Source: Bacteroidota bacterium
GTDB taxonomy: Bacteria > Bacteroidota > Bacteroidia > Bacteroidales > FEN-979
DNA: 64,000 nt
Direction of reading: 5' to 3'
Assembly: GCA_026391715.1 (NCBI GenBank)
Contig: JAPLDO010000209.1
Span: 1 to 64,000, forward strand
In this document: piece after piece, positions 1 to 8,843 of the stretch
How positions within the stretch are numbered: the first letter of the stretch is position 1
How the letters are laid out: each line of letters starts with the position of its first letter
Made by a program: the position numbers and the translations under genes
Notes under the pieces: model-generated
What the model was told of the DNA's origin: nothing
Seen by the model: the letters and a program-made list of their open reading frames with translations, nothing else
Databases searched by the model: none

Positions 1-1
1 A

Positions 2-631
2 GCAGGGTTTCTAAGCGCTACAATCGCCTGGGGCAACCGGAAATCAATTGTTGCTCATGGCGGGCAGTTGATGAAGTTGATGAATAATTCGCCGTTTGAA
101 TTTCTTTGCCAAGCCAAACCTGCCGATTTCCGACCTTTCTTAAAGTTTGTCCACCGCACTTTCAATGGCGACGATTGCCTTTTTTTCATTACTTCCCTTC
201 AGAATATTTACAAGGAGTACGACGGCATGGAACCGCTTTTCGCAAGTATGAACGAACATGGAGTCGCTCATGCAATAAGCCGGTTTCGATCAGTTTTTCT
301 ATCAACGGAACACTTGCATCGCTCGGAAAAACATATCGCCAATCCTGAGGCAGGATCAGCAGCCAAACGAATTAACATGTTTCTTCGATGGATGGTCAGA
401 CGAGATAACTGTGGGGTTGACTTCGGCGTTTGGCAGTCAATTGATCCGGCAATGCTGATATGTCCACTCGACGTTCATGTTGGTCGCATTGCGCGTGAAC
501 TGGGGTTGATTCACCGCCGCCAGAACGATTGGAAAGCAGCCATGGAGTTGACAGAAGCTCTTAGGATGTACGATCCTTGCGACCCGGTAAAATATGATTT
601 TGCCCTGTTTGGTATGGGGGTTGAAAGATGA
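2..631 (+). CDS. TIGR02757 (DUF2400) family protein, 5' end cut by window edge
   Basis: The ORF track starts at a TTG at 68, but the frame is open to base 2 and the extra residues (FLSATIAWGNRKSI) are typical of the conserved N-terminal half of TIGR02757/DUF2400 proteins. The gene therefore begins left of the window and roughly 40-50 residues are missing. Later conserved features are visible: the RINMFLRWMVRRD stretch near the middle and a CPLDVHVGRIAREL segment, which resembles the helical core of DNA-glycosylase-like folds. The biochemical role of the family is not established. Its stop overlaps the start of the following EamA transporter (ATGA), so the two are probably co-transcribed. Confidence 0.85.
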   Translation, partial: AGFLSATIAWGNRKSIVAHGGQLMKLMNNSPFEFLCQAKPADFRPFLKFVHRTFNGDDCLFFITSLQNIYKEYDGMEPLFASMNEHGVAHAISRFRSVFLSTEHLHRSEKHIANPEAGSAAKRINMFLRWMVRRDNCGVDFGVWQSIDPAMLICPLDVHVGRIARELGLIHRRQNDWKAAMELTEALRMYDPCDPVKYDFALFGMGVER

Positions 632-1512
632 CAAACACGCGTCGCGCTCATCTCGCTCTATTTGTCACCACGCTGATTTTCGGCTTGCATTATTCAATTG
701 CCAAAAGTCTCATGTCGGGAGTTTTTTCGCCCGCCCAACTCATATTCATCCGACTGCTGGGCGGCGTGATTATTTTCTGGGTGTTACAACGGTTTTTTAT
801 TCAGGAAAAGGTTGAGAAACGCGACCTTGTAAAACTGGCAATATGCGGAATCATTGGTTTTGGTCTGAACCAGACATTCTTTTATGAAGGATTGAATCTG
901 ACCAGTCCGGTTGACGCCTCACTGATTCACGTGATGAACCCAATGCTTGTGCTCATTTTTGCGCACCTGATCATAAGGGAAAAGATTACCTGGACGAAAG
1001 CAGCCGGAATTGCCACAGGAGCCACAGGCGCTTTGATACTGATTTTGTATGGACGTACTCTGAGTTTTGAAAGCCATCATACCGCCGGAAATATTATGGT
1101 TTTCCTGAATATGGTTTTTTACGCGCTTTACATTATTTTAATTAAACCACTGACCACGAAATACCATACGTCAACTATCCTGAAGTGGGTTTCTTTCTTT
1201 GGCTTCATATTCATCCTGCCATTTACGATAAAACCAGCCCTTGATATCAACTTTCAGTCAATTACCCTGGCTGCTTATCTCGGACTTGCTTACATCATCT
1301 TATTAAACACCTTTATTGCCTATATGCTTATCAATTTTGCCCTAAAACACCTTACCGCCAGTACCGTAAGTTACTATAGTTACCTTCAACCGTTTATCGC
1401 TGCAACGCTTACCGTTTCCATTGGTCAGGATATTATTACCTTGCCGAAAATTATTGCAGGATTACTAATCTTCACCGGAGTTTATATCGTAAACAAATCG
1501 AACCCGGTGTAG
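628..1512 (+). CDS. EamA/DMT-family transporter
   Basis: A 294-residue, almost entirely hydrophobic protein with about ten predicted transmembrane helices arranged as two EamA repeats (roughly residues 5-140 and 150-290). The first repeat carries the usual small-residue motif before a proline (TSPVDASLIHVMNPM), and the second has the paired LTASTVSYYSYLQPF segment. Members of the drug/metabolite transporter superfamily export amino acids, sugars or other metabolites; substrate cannot be told from sequence. The ATG overlaps the TGA of the upstream gene by the ATGA arrangement, indicating translational coupling. Confidence 0.85.
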   Translation: MTNTRRAHLALFVTTLIFGLHYSIAKSLMSGVFSPAQLIFIRLLGGVIIFWVLQRFFIQEKVEKRDLVKLAICGIIGFGLNQTFFYEGLNLTSPVDASLIHVMNPMLVLIFAHLIIREKITWTKAAGIATGATGALILILYGRTLSFESHHTAGNIMVFLNMVFYALYIILIKPLTTKYHTSTILKWVSFFGFIFILPFTIKPALDINFQSITLAAYLGLAYIILLNTFIAYMLINFALKHLTASTVSYYSYLQPFIAATLTVSIGQDIITLPKIIAGLLIFTGVYIVNKSNPV

Positions 1513-1518
1513 GACTTT

Positions 1519-2583
1519 TTAAAAGAAATGCCTGAACGGTAGCAGCACGTATTCAAAAATCTTCTCAATCAGCGGACGGCGTTTAAATTCTTCGTAATCC
1601 AGTTCTATTGAATTTCTGATAGTGCCATCAATATGGTTACGCAGTTGCTCTAAAATATCCTTGTCCGATCCGATCAATGCAATTTCGTACTGATATCTGA
1701 AACTTCGGAAATCGAAATTTGCGCTGGAAACAGAAAATATTTCATCGTCAATCATCAGCATTTTGGCATGAAGGTTATGAGGGAGGTAAAAAAGTAGATT
1801 TATTCCGGCTTCGTGAAGTAAACCGAGGTATTTGTTGCGTAAGATATCCACCATTCTCACGTCGGAATGTTTGGGCATGATCACCTTTACATCAACGCCG
1901 CGTTTGCTGGCGTCCATCATCGCTTTACGAAGAACAAATCCCGGAAGGAAATAAGGCGTTTCAATTACCACTGACATCTTCGCCTGCCTGATCAATTGAG
2001 TATAACGCTTTCTGAGTCGCTGAAACTGGATTGAGGGAACATCGCGGATGATTTCAAAGTCGCCGGACCGGATTTTTTTGGTGAAGGTTACCTTGTTGGT
2101 AATTATAAAAGGGTTAAAAGCGTTGAAATTCTCAAGAAATACCTTCCTGAACGGAGTCGCCAGATCTCCTTCCATGCGCAGGCATAGTTCGCGCCAGTTC
2201 AGGTTGTAGCCAGTAATATTTGCCGATCCGATGTAACTTACAGCATCGTCAATTATCACTATTTTCCGATGGTCGCGACGATGCCCGCGGGTAAAAATAT
2301 CACTATTGATTTTTATCTTTTCAAAAAATTTGACCTCGCCCCCGTAGCCAATCAAATCAGTAAAAAAGGTTTCTGAAACCGGTCCCTTACCCCATGAATC
2401 AATCAGGATTTTAATTTGCACCCCTTGCTTCGCCTTCGCGGTTAAAGCATCGCGAAACCTGACGCCCATGTGATCGTTGGCGAATTTGTATGTTTCGAGG
2501 TAAATATAATCCGTCGCCAGGGCAATGTCGCTAAGCATTAAATTGTAATACTGTAAAGAATCGTCTATTACCTGATATTCCAT
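1519..2583 (-). CDS. Phospholipase D / cardiolipin synthase family protein
   Basis: Two HxKxxxxD catalytic motifs are present, HRKIVIID at about residues 105-112 and HAKMLMID at about 272-279, each followed by the expected SANxT/F segment (GSANITGYN and SSANFDFRS). This is the phosphatidyltransferase signature of the PLD superfamily; the 354-residue length without N-terminal membrane helices resembles ClsB-type cardiolipin synthases rather than ClsA. The likely reaction is transphosphatidylation to make cardiolipin at the inner membrane face. The C-terminus ends in hydrophobic/aromatic residues (FEYVLLPFRHFF), which could be a membrane-association helix. It is transcribed divergently from yicC and convergently with the EamA gene. 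Confidence 0.85.
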   Translation of the reverse strand: MEYQVIDDSLQYYNLMLSDIALATDYIYLETYKFANDHMGVRFRDALTAKAKQGVQIKILIDSWGKGPVSETFFTDLIGYGGEVKFFEKIKINSDIFTRGHRRDHRKIVIIDDAVSYIGSANITGYNLNWRELCLRMEGDLATPFRKVFLENFNAFNPFIITNKVTFTKKIRSGDFEIIRDVPSIQFQRLRKRYTQLIRQAKMSVVIETPYFLPGFVLRKAMMDASKRGVDVKVIMPKHSDVRMVDILRNKYLGLLHEAGINLLFYLPHNLHAKMLMIDDEIFSVSSANFDFRSFRYQYEIALIGSDKDILEQLRNHIDGTIRNSIELDYEEFKRRPLIEKIFEYVLLPFRHFF

Positions 2584-2638
2584 AGCTTTAAAAAAACCTT
2601 ATCAAATATAGTAAAAAGATCGGTATCGCCTTTATGAT

Positions 2639-2660
2639 AACGCCATTGTGGGCGTTTTTT
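2639..2660 (+). terminator. Stem-loop followed by T-run upstream of yicC
   Basis: AACGCC and GGCGTT form a 6-bp stem with a 6-base loop, followed by a run of T (plus-strand reading), the shape of an intrinsic terminator. It sits between two divergent genes, where no transcript is expected to end, so it may be coincidental or may act on read-through from elsewhere. Confidence 0.35.
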
Positions 2661-2663
2661 GTG

Positions 2664-2671
2664 TATGTTTG
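2664..2671 (+). promoter_or_regulatory. Bacteroidetes -7 promoter box for yicC
   Basis: TATGTTTG matches the Bacteroidetes sigma-ABfr -7 consensus TAnnTTTG exactly and lies 17 bases upstream of the yicC ATG. No convincing -33 TTTG was found at the usual distance. Confidence 0.5.
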
Positions 2672-2688
2672 CTTAAAATAAATCCTGA

Positions 2689-3573
2689 ATGATAAAATCA
2701 ATGACCGGGTACGGCAAGTCAACAATAGGAATTACAAGCCGTAACCTTACAATCGAAATCAAAACGCTGAACAGCAAACAACTTGATTTAAACCTGAAAA
2801 TACCGGGATATCTTAAGGAAAAGGAATTTGAAATCAGGTCGCTGATTACCCAGAAACTGGAACGCGGAAAAATCGAATTTTATATCGCTACCGAGGTAAC
2901 CGGTGAATCGTCAAGTTTCGGTATAAATCATCTCCTTGCGAAAAAATATTATCAGGAAATCAAATCGCTTGCCGATGAACTTGGTATTGAAACAGCTCCT
3001 GATTTGCTTTCCATTCTGATTAAAATGCCGGATGTAATGGAAACCAGTCGCGATGAAATTTCTGAAAATGACTGGTCAGGTATCGCAGGTTGTATCAACG
3101 AGGCGATAATGCAGGCTGATAATTTCCGCACTGAAGAAGGAAAAATTCTTGAAGCCGATATGCTGATGAGAGTTCAGTCAATACTGCAACTTCTTGAATC
3201 TATTGACCCGCATGAAAAGCGACGTATCATCGCAGTCAGGGAGCGAATACTAAGGGATTTTTCAAAATTCTCAGAAGATTCAGCCAATCCGCCGGTAGAT
3301 CAGAACCGGTTTGAACAGGAATTGATTTATTATTTTGAAAAACTTGACGTCACCGAAGAAAAAGTCAGGCTATTAAAGCATTGTGACTATTTTATAGAAA
3401 CTCTCCATGAGGCGGGTTCTCAGGGGAAAAAACTGGGTTTTGTCACACAGGAATTGGGTCGCGAAATCAATACAATCGGCAGCAAAGCCAACGACGCCCA
3501 AATCCAGCGGATTGTGGTTCAGATGAAAGATGAGTTGGAGAAAATCAAGGAACAACTGGGGAATATTTTGTGA
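2689..3573 (+). CDS. yicC: YicC/YloC family endoribonuclease-type protein
   Basis: The N-terminus MIKSMTGYGKS and the C-terminal section with REINTIGSKANDAQIQ are the family hallmarks; the length (294 residues) is normal for YicC. Residues 1-155 correspond to the YicC-like N domain and the last 90 residues to the conserved DUF1732 domain. E. coli YicC is linked to RNA turnover and has been described as an endoribonuclease; that role is taken from the family and not shown here. In many Bacteroidetes the next gene is guanylate kinase, but here yicC is followed by repeat-rich non-coding DNA and no gmk is present. Confidence 0.9.
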   Translation: MIKSMTGYGKSTIGITSRNLTIEIKTLNSKQLDLNLKIPGYLKEKEFEIRSLITQKLERGKIEFYIATEVTGESSSFGINHLLAKKYYQEIKSLADELGIETAPDLLSILIKMPDVMETSRDEISENDWSGIAGCINEAIMQADNFRTEEGKILEADMLMRVQSILQLLESIDPHEKRRIIAVRERILRDFSKFSEDSANPPVDQNRFEQELIYYFEKLDVTEEKVRLLKHCDYFIETLHEAGSQGKKLGFVTQELGREINTIGSKANDAQIQRIVVQMKDELEKIKEQLGNIL

Positions 3574-3954
3574 ACTGCGAATAGGCGAGCCAACCTGGTA
3601 GTAAAGTTGCGAAATAAGGTATTATGAAGAATAATTTCACCCCGTCGGGGTTTAAACCGGTTCTTTCAATTCTTTATATAATCAGGTCACCACTTCGGGG
3701 TTTTGCAAAAACCTCGCCTATATAAAATGTTAAAGGTTACCAAATCCCGAAGGGATTTTACCTTTATAGAACTTGATATACCAGAACTGTTCGACCCCGA
3801 AGGGGTTGAAGATTATCGAAAGAAATGAAACTTTCGGACAATGGAATCAGAATTTTTTTTGCAGTTGGCTTTAGCCAACTGCAAAAAATAAGAGAAGCAA
3901 AACAGCCTTAATTTCCAAAAGTATGCAATCGGATACTGATAAAAAATTATTACA
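3574..3954. repeat. Cluster of small palindromic (REP-like) repeats
   Basis: This 381-base gap contains no credible gene. It holds several related GC-rich palindromes: ACCCC-GTC-GGGGT (3639-3651), a degenerate copy near 3689-3700, AAATCCC-GAA-GGGATTT (3742-3758, itself enclosed by TAAAGGT/ACCTTTA), and ACCCC-GAA-GGGGT (3794-3806). A different palindrome follows at 3855-3888. The shared (A/T)CCC-G(A/T)(A/C)-GGG core indicates one repeat family in several diverged copies. I infer hairpin-forming dispersed elements, possibly RNA 3' end structures for yicC. Confidence 0.7.
3855..3888. repeat. Perfect 16-bp inverted repeat
   Basis: TTTTTTGCAGTTGGCT and AGCCAACTGCAAAAAA are exact reverse complements separated by only two T residues. 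With U-runs on either side the hairpin would work as a bidirectional intrinsic terminator. The GGCTTTAGCC centre resembles the GGACTTTAGTCC palindrome at 19303, suggesting a common dispersed family. Confidence 0.8.
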
Positions 3955-6270
3955 ATGCAAACTATTTTTCATCACGACAGCGCCATAAAACATGTTACCG
4001 GTGAATCGGTATTCATTGAAGATATCCTGGTTGACGACCAATTGTTGCATGGAAAGGTTGTTTACAGCCGTCACGCCCACGCTGCCATTACCGCAATTGA
4101 TGTTTCAAAAGCCAGAGCCGTTGCCGGGGTGAAATCTATTCTCACCGCCGCCGATATCCCCGGCGAAAACCAGATGGGACCAGTCTTTCAGGATGAAATC
4201 TGTCTCGCATCCTCCGAAGTTACCTTCATTGGGCAGGCAGTGGCGCTTATTGCCGCCGAAAGCGAGGAGGCGGCGCAGGAGGCAGAAAAACTCATTTCCA
4301 TTGAATACTCGCCGCTCCCGGCAATCCTTGATATTGAAACTTCGATGGCTCATGCCAACCTTATTGCGCCGGAACGAATGATTGCCCGCGGGGATGTGGA
4401 AAATGGTTTAAAAAACGCACCGCATGTAATCTGCGGAACGCTGAAAACCGGCGCACAGGAACACTGGTATCTCGAAACTCAGTCGGCGCTGGCGGTTCCG
4501 GGCGAGGGAAAGGAGATGAAGATTTATGCGTCGAGCCAAAACCCGGCAGAAACCCAGACTATTGTCGCCGAAGTTCTCGGACTTCAGAAGAATGAAGTGG
4601 AGGTCGAGGTCAGGCGAATTGGAGGAGGCTTTGGCGGCAAGGAGACGCAGGGAAATCATGTGGCTGCATGGGCGGCATTGCTCGCGGCCGCCACACGCTG
4701 TCCGGTAAGGATTCACCTCTTCCGCGACGACGATCAGATTATGACCGGCAAACGTCATCGCTTTCTTTCCGAATACGAAATCGGGTTTGATAACAACGGG
4801 TTGATACTTGCTTACAAGGTTGAACTCAATTCCGACGCCGGCGCAGCCAGCGATCTTTCGCGGGCTATCCTCGAGCGCGCAATGCTGCATGCCGACAACG
4901 CCTATTATCTCCCCGTCGTGAGTATTACCGGCAGAGCGTGGAAGACCAATCTGCCGCCAAATACCGCCTTTCGCGGATTCGGCGGTCCGCAGGGAATAGC
5001 TGTAATTGAAAATGCTATTGACAGAATTGCTCGTTTCCTTGGCAAGGATGCTGCCGAGATTCGTTATCTAAATTTCTATGGGTATGATGAGCGAAACCTT
5101 ACCCCTTATGGGCAGACAGTGGAGAACAACCGCATTTTCATGATCTTTGATCAACTTTACGCTTCATCGGAATACCAGCGCCGGCGCGAGGCGATTAACA
5201 AATTCAATGCGGAGAACGAATTTTTGAAAAAGGGCGTCGCCATGACTCCGGTAAAGTTCGGCATCTCCTTCACTTCATCCTTTCTCAACCAGGCAGGGGC
5301 TCTGGTAAATATTTATACCGACGGCACGGCGATAATCAATCACGGCGGAACAGAAATGGGACAGGGGTTGCATACCAAAATCCTGCAGATTGCTGCGGCA
5401 GAGCTTGGAATATCCACTGAATTTGTAAAGGTAAGCGCCACCAACACTTCAAATGTTCCCAACGCGTCGCCCACCGCCGCATCCTCAGCCAGCGACCTGA
5501 ATGGCATGGCTGTGAAGAACGCTATTGACATTCTGAAATCCAGACTTATTCCGCTTGCGGTTTCGGAATTGATGGCGCAACAGCCCGAAATACCTATTTC
5601 ACCGGAAAGTATTGTTTTCTCAGGTAATTTCGTTTTTTCTTCCACTGATACATCTGTAAAGATTTCTTTCGCAAAACTCTGTAAATTGGCGCATCTGAAT
5701 CAGGTCAGCCTCAGTTCCACAGGATTTTATAAAACTCCCGGCATCTTTTTCGACCGCGAAACGGGACAGGGAAATCCATTCTATTACTACTCATACGGCA
5801 TGGCTGTTTCGGAGGTAATGGTTGATGTTCTCACCGGGCGTCACACACTGCTGCGCGCCGACATCCTCCACGATACAGGCGATTCGCTTAATCCCGGAAT
5901 TGATATCGGACAGATTACAGGCGGCTATATTCAGGGCGTGGGATGGTGTACAACGGAGGAGATTAAGTGGGACAATGCCGGCAACCTCCTCACCCATTCG
6001 CCCGACACCTACAAAATCCCCACGATCAACGATATTCCCGTTGATTTCAATGTAAACCTCCTCCGTGATGTTCCCAACCCGGGAACTATTCGCAAAAGCA
6101 AAGCTGTGGGCGAGCCTCCATTCATGCTGGGACTGTCGGTATGGCTGGCAATAAAGGACGCTATTTCGGCTGTTGGAAACCATAAAACCGAACCGGAATT
6201 ATCACTGCCCGCCACCGGCGAAGCGATTGTGATGGCTGCGGAAAAAATTAAATCCTTCAAGAAATGTTAA
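3955..6270 (+). CDS. xdhB: Xanthine dehydrogenase molybdenum-binding subunit, orphan
   Basis: The 771-residue protein has the aldehyde oxidase/xanthine dehydrogenase a/b hammerhead N-domain (about residues 10-125) and the molybdopterin-binding domain. Visible motifs are GGGFGGKET (about 223), FRGFGGPQG (about 338), GTEMGQGLHTK, and VGEPPF, whose Glu (about residue 720) aligns with the catalytic base that activates the molybdenum-bound oxygen. In two-subunit enzymes this large subunit hydroxylates hypoxanthine/xanthine and passes electrons to a small Fe-S/FAD subunit (XdhA). No XdhA or XdhC chaperone gene lies next to it, which is unusual. The stop overlaps crcB by 7 bases. Confidence 0.88.
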   Translation: MQTIFHHDSAIKHVTGESVFIEDILVDDQLLHGKVVYSRHAHAAITAIDVSKARAVAGVKSILTAADIPGENQMGPVFQDEICLASSEVTFIGQAVALIAAESEEAAQEAEKLISIEYSPLPAILDIETSMAHANLIAPERMIARGDVENGLKNAPHVICGTLKTGAQEHWYLETQSALAVPGEGKEMKIYASSQNPAETQTIVAEVLGLQKNEVEVEVRRIGGGFGGKETQGNHVAAWAALLAAATRCPVRIHLFRDDDQIMTGKRHRFLSEYEIGFDNNGLILAYKVELNSDAGAASDLSRAILERAMLHADNAYYLPVVSITGRAWKTNLPPNTAFRGFGGPQGIAVIENAIDRIARFLGKDAAEIRYLNFYGYDERNLTPYGQTVENNRIFMIFDQLYASSEYQRRREAINKFNAENEFLKKGVAMTPVKFGISFTSSFLNQAGALVNIYTDGTAIINHGGTEMGQGLHTKILQIAAAELGISTEFVKVSATNTSNVPNASPTAASSASDLNGMAVKNAIDILKSRLIPLAVSELMAQQPEIPISPESIVFSGNFVFSSTDTSVKISFAKLCKLAHLNQVSLSSTGFYKTPGIFFDRETGQGNPFYYYSYGMAVSEVMVDVLTGRHTLLRADILHDTGDSLNPGIDIGQITGGYIQGVGWCTTEEIKWDNAGNLLTHSPDTYKIPTINDIPVDFNVNLLRDVPNPGTIRKSKAVGEPPFMLGLSVWLAIKDAISAVGNHKTEPELSLPATGEAIVMAAEKIKSFKKC

Positions 6271-6644
6271 AATTAATCCTGATCGCGGGCGCCGGCGGTT
6301 TTCTCGGCACTGTTTCACGATTTTTCGCCTCAAGGTATCTACACTACCTGTTTTTAACCTCGTTCCCTATTGGCACATTCATAGTCAACATCATCGGCTG
6401 CCTCCTCATCGGCATTTTTTTCGGCATTTCAGAAAAAGGAAATGTGATGAGTTCGGAATGGAGAATGTTCCTCACCGTAGGATTTTGCGGCGGATTTACA
6501 ACCTTTTCGGCATTTGCTTTCGAAAATTTAGCTCTTCTTCGCGACGGCGACTTCTTTTATTTTGCACTCTATTCCGCGCTGAGCGTATTTCTCGGATTAA
6601 CAGCAACCTTCCTGGGGCAACAGTTTATCCTAAAAACTTTCTAA
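6264..6644 (+). CDS. crcB: Fluoride channel/exporter CrcB (Fluc)
   Basis: A 126-residue protein with four membrane helices and the family motifs GGFLGTVSRF near the N-terminus, GTFIVNIIGC (about 36-45) and GFCGGFTTFSAFAFE (about 74-88); the last contains the Phe and Ser/Thr residues that line the fluoride pore. Fluc channels function as dual-topology dimers that export fluoride from the cytoplasm. It overlaps the end of xdhB, so it is probably in the same transcript. No fluoride riboswitch was recognised upstream. Confidence 0.92.
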   Translation: MLKLILIAGAGGFLGTVSRFFASRYLHYLFLTSFPIGTFIVNIIGCLLIGIFFGISEKGNVMSSEWRMFLTVGFCGGFTTFSAFAFENLALLRDGDFFYFALYSALSVFLGLTATFLGQQFILKTF

Positions 6645-6647
6645 ACC

Positions 6648-6698
6648 ATGGAAACCAACGCCGAAGCAAAATTAATTGAGATTGCTCTGGAAATTTAA
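6648..6698 (+). pseudogene. Possible remnant of a DUF190 gene
   Basis: Immediately after crcB (gap of 3 bases) an ATG opens a 16-codon frame METNAEAKLIEI... that stops at once. DUF190 proteins start with a closely similar segment (roughly ExEAKLLRIFIGE) and are commonly encoded next to crcB, so this looks like the decayed first codons of such a gene. The rest of the gap to 6874 shows no coding continuity. The match is short, so the call is tentative. Confidence 0.35.
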
Positions 6699-6874
6699 AT
6701 TTATGTTTTTCTCCAAGAGTGTCCCCGCAATTCAAAACCGGGAATATCAAGACAAATAATAAAAAAGTGTTCCCAGATTAAACAGGAATTAAGATGACGT
6801 CATGAATAATGCAGAGTAGGTAAACATCCGGATAACCATATATAAAATAACGGGAAGAATTTACAGAAACCAGT

Positions 6875-7447
6875 ATGAAAAAAACTCTTCAGGAAAAAAT
6901 AACCTTTACAAAAGTTGATTACTCCGATAAGGATTTGTCGAACCATGAATTTGACGCATGCATATTTATTAACTGCATCTTCACTAAAAGTGACCTTTCC
7001 AACAGCGATTTTATGGATTGCAGTTTTAAAGAATGTAGTTTCAGCATGGTCAAACTGAACAATACCGGATTGAAGAATGTCAGTTTTATCGGCTGTAAAC
7101 TATTAGGCATTGATTTTACAAAATGTAAAGACTTTCTTCTTTCAATCTACTTTGAGAAATGTTCCCTGGATTATTCGGTTTTTCTCAGGAAAAAGATCAA
7201 AAATACTATCTTTAAAGATTGTACGATAAAAGAAGCTGATTTTACTGAAACTGACCTGACTGGTTCAGGTTTTCTAAATTGTGATTTGACCAGAACTATA
7301 TTCATGCATACGGTTCTGGAAAAAGTAGATTTTCGAACTGCAAATAATTATTCCTTTGACCTTGAATTAAATAGAGTTAAGAAGGCAAAATTCTCCTCAT
7401 CTGGTATCATCGGGTTATTGGATAAATATCAAATCGTTATCGAGTAG
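6875..7447 (+). CDS. Pentapeptide-repeat protein
   Basis: From about residue 20 to 165 the protein is built of A(D/N)(L/F)xx five-residue steps, e.g. KSDLSNSDFMDCSFKECSF and EADFTETDLTGSGF, with frequent Cys at the outward positions. This predicts a right-handed quadrilateral beta-helix. The interruption around LRKKIK (about 108-110) divides it into two blocks, as in Qnr/McbG-type proteins, and the C-terminal ~25 residues (SSSGIIGLLDKYQIVIE) form a conserved non-repeat cap. A DNA-mimic, gyrase-protecting role is known for some relatives but is not shown here. Confidence 0.85.
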   Translation: MKKTLQEKITFTKVDYSDKDLSNHEFDACIFINCIFTKSDLSNSDFMDCSFKECSFSMVKLNNTGLKNVSFIGCKLLGIDFTKCKDFLLSIYFEKCSLDYSVFLRKKIKNTIFKDCTIKEADFTETDLTGSGFLNCDLTRTIFMHTVLEKVDFRTANNYSFDLELNRVKKAKFSSSGIIGLLDKYQIVIE

Positions 7448-7473
7448 GTCTCTAAATCCAAAATGAAATAAAT

Positions 7474-8058
7474 ATGCGCATAGATATCAATCAGAAGAAA
7501 ATTGCCATCGGGGATAAGTACCAGATATTCATTGATGGACAGCAGACATACAAGGCGTCGTCTGAACTTTTCAGACTGCTTCCGGTCATCAATTTGTTTA
7601 AGAACAATGATTCCAGAGCCAAACTCACAATCAATAAGCAATGGTTCTTCTGGAAACCGAAATATCGGATCAGGCTTCACGATTACAATAGTACAATAGA
7701 ATTTAAAGCAGATTCATTCTGGAAGATGCATTATCAATGTCATTTCAGTCCAGACATCTATCACATTTATGGACATCGGGGAAGAAAATATTCGGTTTAC
7801 AGGAATAATACTCAGGTAGCCTGGTGGGAGAAAGAAGCTGTTAGCTGGTTTGAAGGCGACAACTACTCCATTATTGCTGACAATGATTGTAACCTTGAAT
7901 TAATAATTGCCTTTTGCCTGATCATTGATAATCATAAAAGTAAAAGGCATGGGGACAATGCGGTTTCTTTTGACATTGGTAACATTGGCGGTCAGGTAAA
8001 GGAGTTTGAGCGAAATTGGCGACCGAAGAATCATCAACTATTCGAAGTGGGCTCATAA
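7474..8058 (+). CDS. Hypothetical protein, possibly tubby-C2/LURP-one-like
   Basis: I do not recognise a definite family. The 194 residues are rich in short beta-strand patterns with many aromatic residues (WFFWKPKYRIRLHDYN, WKMHYQCHF), no signal peptide and no membrane helix. The succession of strand-forming 'FKIxDxxG...Y' units is reminiscent of the LURP-one/tubby C-terminal-like (DUF567) barrel, an impression rather than a match. The gene lies 26 bases behind the pentapeptide-repeat gene on the same strand and converges on the gcvH-like gene of the next operon. Confidence 0.6.
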   Translation: MRIDINQKKIAIGDKYQIFIDGQQTYKASSELFRLLPVINLFKNNDSRAKLTINKQWFFWKPKYRIRLHDYNSTIEFKADSFWKMHYQCHFSPDIYHIYGHRGRKYSVYRNNTQVAWWEKEAVSWFEGDNYSIIADNDCNLELIIAFCLIIDNHKSKRHGDNAVSFDIGNIGGQVKEFERNWRPKNHQLFEVGS

Positions 8059-8080
8059 TTAATTTCCTGCAACGGTTTTT

Positions 8081-8797
8081 CTATTGGTTATTTAAAAACT
8101 CTTTCTGGAAATCACACCAAATCTCATCCGGTAATTCTGCCAGCAACTGATCTCTCAATTCGCCCCCATCCTGCATTGCAACCGCAGAGGAGTCGGGCAT
8201 GTGTTTTGGCATCGCCACGGCGAGGAAATCTTTGAATCTTTCAACCTCCTTTTTTGACCAGATTGTTGCCGCATCCGACAGATAGTACGAATTAGTGTCT
8301 GACTTCCAATTATAAGGTTTTATTTTATAAATCCAACCGGTTTCATAAGGATCCTCATTCAGTATCCCTGGTGATTCGATCAGCAGGGAATTTGTTTCCA
8401 TGACCTGTCCCGAAATGGGCGAGAAAATTTTCAACATCTTCCCCTGATGGTCAATTTCAGTCATTAATTCCCCTTTGGCAATAGGCTCGCCTGGTTTTTT
8501 CAAGTAGTTTAACCTTACTTCGCCCGTAATATGGAGCAGCAGATCATCCATGCCAACATCGGCAATACCTGATTTTGAAAGGTGAGCCCAGGTATGACTG
8601 CGGCTGTATAACACGCCCTGCGGAATTTTTAAAATACTGCTCGTAAGGATGCCCATAACCTTTTGTATCTGTTTTTTAATCTTAACCTTCCTGTTCAAAA
8701 TGATTGAAAAAGGAATAAGAAGAGCAAGGAATGTGATGATAATCAGATATTCCATTCCCTTTGTCTCAAAAATGTTGTAATAAGTAAATCCGTCCAT
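8081..8797 (-). CDS. Membrane-anchored glycine-cleavage H-like protein
   Basis: One N-terminal membrane helix (about residues 15-35) followed by basic residues (RKVKIKKQ), so the rest is probably cytoplasmic. Residues ~57-170 match the H-protein fold: LYSRSHTWAHL, GIADVGMDDLLLHITG, KIFSPISGQVMETN and NEDPYETGWIYKIKP. The lysine that carries lipoate in true H proteins aligns with Gly; a Lys sits one position later (QGKML), so lipoylation is doubtful. The ~60-residue tail (KDFLAVAMPK...AMQDGGELRD...WCDFQKEF) is shared with the fusion protein at 10966-12660. It is the last gene of the HybA/HybB-like operon. Function unknown; I infer a regulatory or scaffold role. Confidence 0.75.
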   Translation of the reverse strand: MDGFTYYNIFETKGMEYLIIITFLALLIPFSIILNRKVKIKKQIQKVMGILTSSILKIPQGVLYSRSHTWAHLSKSGIADVGMDDLLLHITGEVRLNYLKKPGEPIAKGELMTEIDHQGKMLKIFSPISGQVMETNSLLIESPGILNEDPYETGWIYKIKPYNWKSDTNSYYLSDAATIWSKKEVERFKDFLAVAMPKHMPDSSAVAMQDGGELRDQLLAELPDEIWCDFQKEFLNNQ

Positions 8798-8843
8798 GGC
8801 TTTATAATTAATAATGATTAATAACTAATAAAGAATTGCTATT

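Noticed and set aside
6200-6270. Fluoride riboswitch ahead of crcB
   Set aside because: The crcB start lies inside xdhB coding sequence and no riboswitch core is visible.
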